A stretch of 6,273 nt of DNA, from assembly GCA_001796415.1 (NCBI GenBank), contig MGML01000032.1:1-6273 (forward strand), read 5' to 3'. The position numbers and the translations under genes were made by a program. Origin of the DNA: Chloroflexi bacterium RBG_13_46_14. Its GTDB lineage: Bacteria; Chloroflexota; Dehalococcoidia; Dehalococcoidales; UBA2162. This document shows positions 5,880 through 6,273 of the stretch, piece after piece. Below the pieces are notes generated by a model. That model ran no database searches. It was given only the letters and a program-made list of their open reading frames with translations, and was not told the DNA's origin. Every line of letters starts with the position of its first letter. Position 1 is the first letter of the stretch.

Positions 5880-6273
5880 CTATCGCGGTGTAGGAAGTCT
5901 ACTTCCGAACATCTTTTTCCGCCATCCCGTTTCCTTGATCATTGCGAGCGTAAATAGTCCGATGGCGGAGAGTACTGCCCAGAATGTGAATGGGAGTCCC
6001 GGATGTATGCTTTCGAAACTGTTACCGATTGGCGGGGAAAAAACACTGCCGAGGTGGCCGATCGTAAAAATCATTCCTAAAGCTGTGCCTGAGTACCTGG
6101 AGCCTACCCCCTCGGTTTCCAATAGAATGGTGGTGTTGATCGCCATAAATCCGTCCATAAAGATGCCGGACATCAGCATCAGCGCCCATACCACCCACCC
6201 GTCGACGAGGGGCAGCAGTCCCAGGCTGATGGTATTGGTAATAATGCCCAAAAGCAGGACGAGTTTCCGGGAA
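5880..6273 (-). CDS. C-terminal part of a major facilitator superfamily (MFS) transporter (5' end outside window)
   Basis: The minus-strand frame is open to the window edge and ends at TAG (5882-5880), giving 130 visible residues. Four hydrophobic segments are visible at about 3-23, 26-46, 61-83 and 93-112, fitting the last four helices of a 12-helix MFS carrier in the inner membrane. The piece begins SRKLVLLLG, like the basic loop of MFS proteins before a helix. The GVGSRYSGTALGMIFTIGHLGS stretch (55-76) is typical of the penultimate helix, which is glycine-rich in this superfamily. A basic tail follows. The in-frame TTG at 6251 is an internal leucine, not a start. Substrate cannot be told from this part. 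It lies upstream of, and in the same direction as, the SnoaL-like gene, with no clear terminator between them, so partial cotranscription is possible. Confidence 0.85.
   Translation of the reverse strand, partial: SRKLVLLLGIITNTISLGLLPLVDGWVVWALMLMSGIFMDGFMAINTTILLETEGVGSRYSGTALGMIFTIGHLGSVFSPPIGNSFESIHPGLPFTFWAVLSAIGLFTLAMIKETGWRKKMFGSRLPTPR

Noticed and set aside
5865..5882. Possible terminator for the MFS gene just after its stop (CCTT-ca-AAGG on the minus strand)
   Set aside because: The stem is only four pairs, has no T-run, and lies directly upstream of the next promoter; too weak to call.
1..6273. Search by eye for tRNA, rRNA, CRISPR repeats, insertion-sequence ends or attachment sites
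   Set aside because: Nothing convincing was found; the intergenic spaces are short and explained by terminators, a promoter and ribosome sites.

Overview
The window (about 48% GC by eye) looks like a chromosomal segment of a Chloroflexota bacterium, most likely of the Dehalococcoidia or a neighbouring class. I base this on three things. DnaG has the spaced-out CHC2 zinc site (last pair C-x3-C) that I associate with this phylum. dnaG sits directly before rpoD with no rpsU. Downstream lies an NTF2/SnoaL-like protein plus an MFS carrier of a type common in uncultured Dehalococcoidia. This placement is recalled family knowledge, not a search result.

Left part, plus strand (1-3532): a tightly packed operon made of the end of a small multi-pass membrane protein, dnaG (primase) and rpoD (primary sigma factor). 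The membrane gene's stop directly abuts the TTG start of dnaG. dnaG and rpoD overlap by four bases, and rpoD has a very strong, apparently doubled Shine-Dalgarno region. A hairpin with a T-run closes the operon. This is a variant of the classic macromolecular-synthesis operon (replication priming plus housekeeping transcription).

Middle, minus strand (4889 down to 3531): a two-gene unit of an ABC-type/AAA ATPase of unknown role followed 3 nt later by a GNAT acetyltransferase. It converges on rpoD, and the single hairpin between them can serve both directions. The acetyltransferase stop codon lies within the T-run.

Right part, minus strand (6273 down to about 4995): the C-terminal part of an MFS transporter, then a SnoaL-like protein. 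The latter is a textbook transcription unit of its own: near-consensus sigma-70 promoter, perfect Shine-Dalgarno, coding region and intrinsic terminator. The 4890-5056 gap holds that terminator and at most a weak promoter for the ATPase.

I see no tRNA, rRNA, CRISPR, insertion sequence or phage feature, and nothing that I could honestly call a new biological system. The points most worth a second look are the variant primase zinc site, the shared terminator with loop-tail complementarity, the uncharacterised ATPase-GNAT pair and the atypical acetyl-CoA loop of the GNAT.
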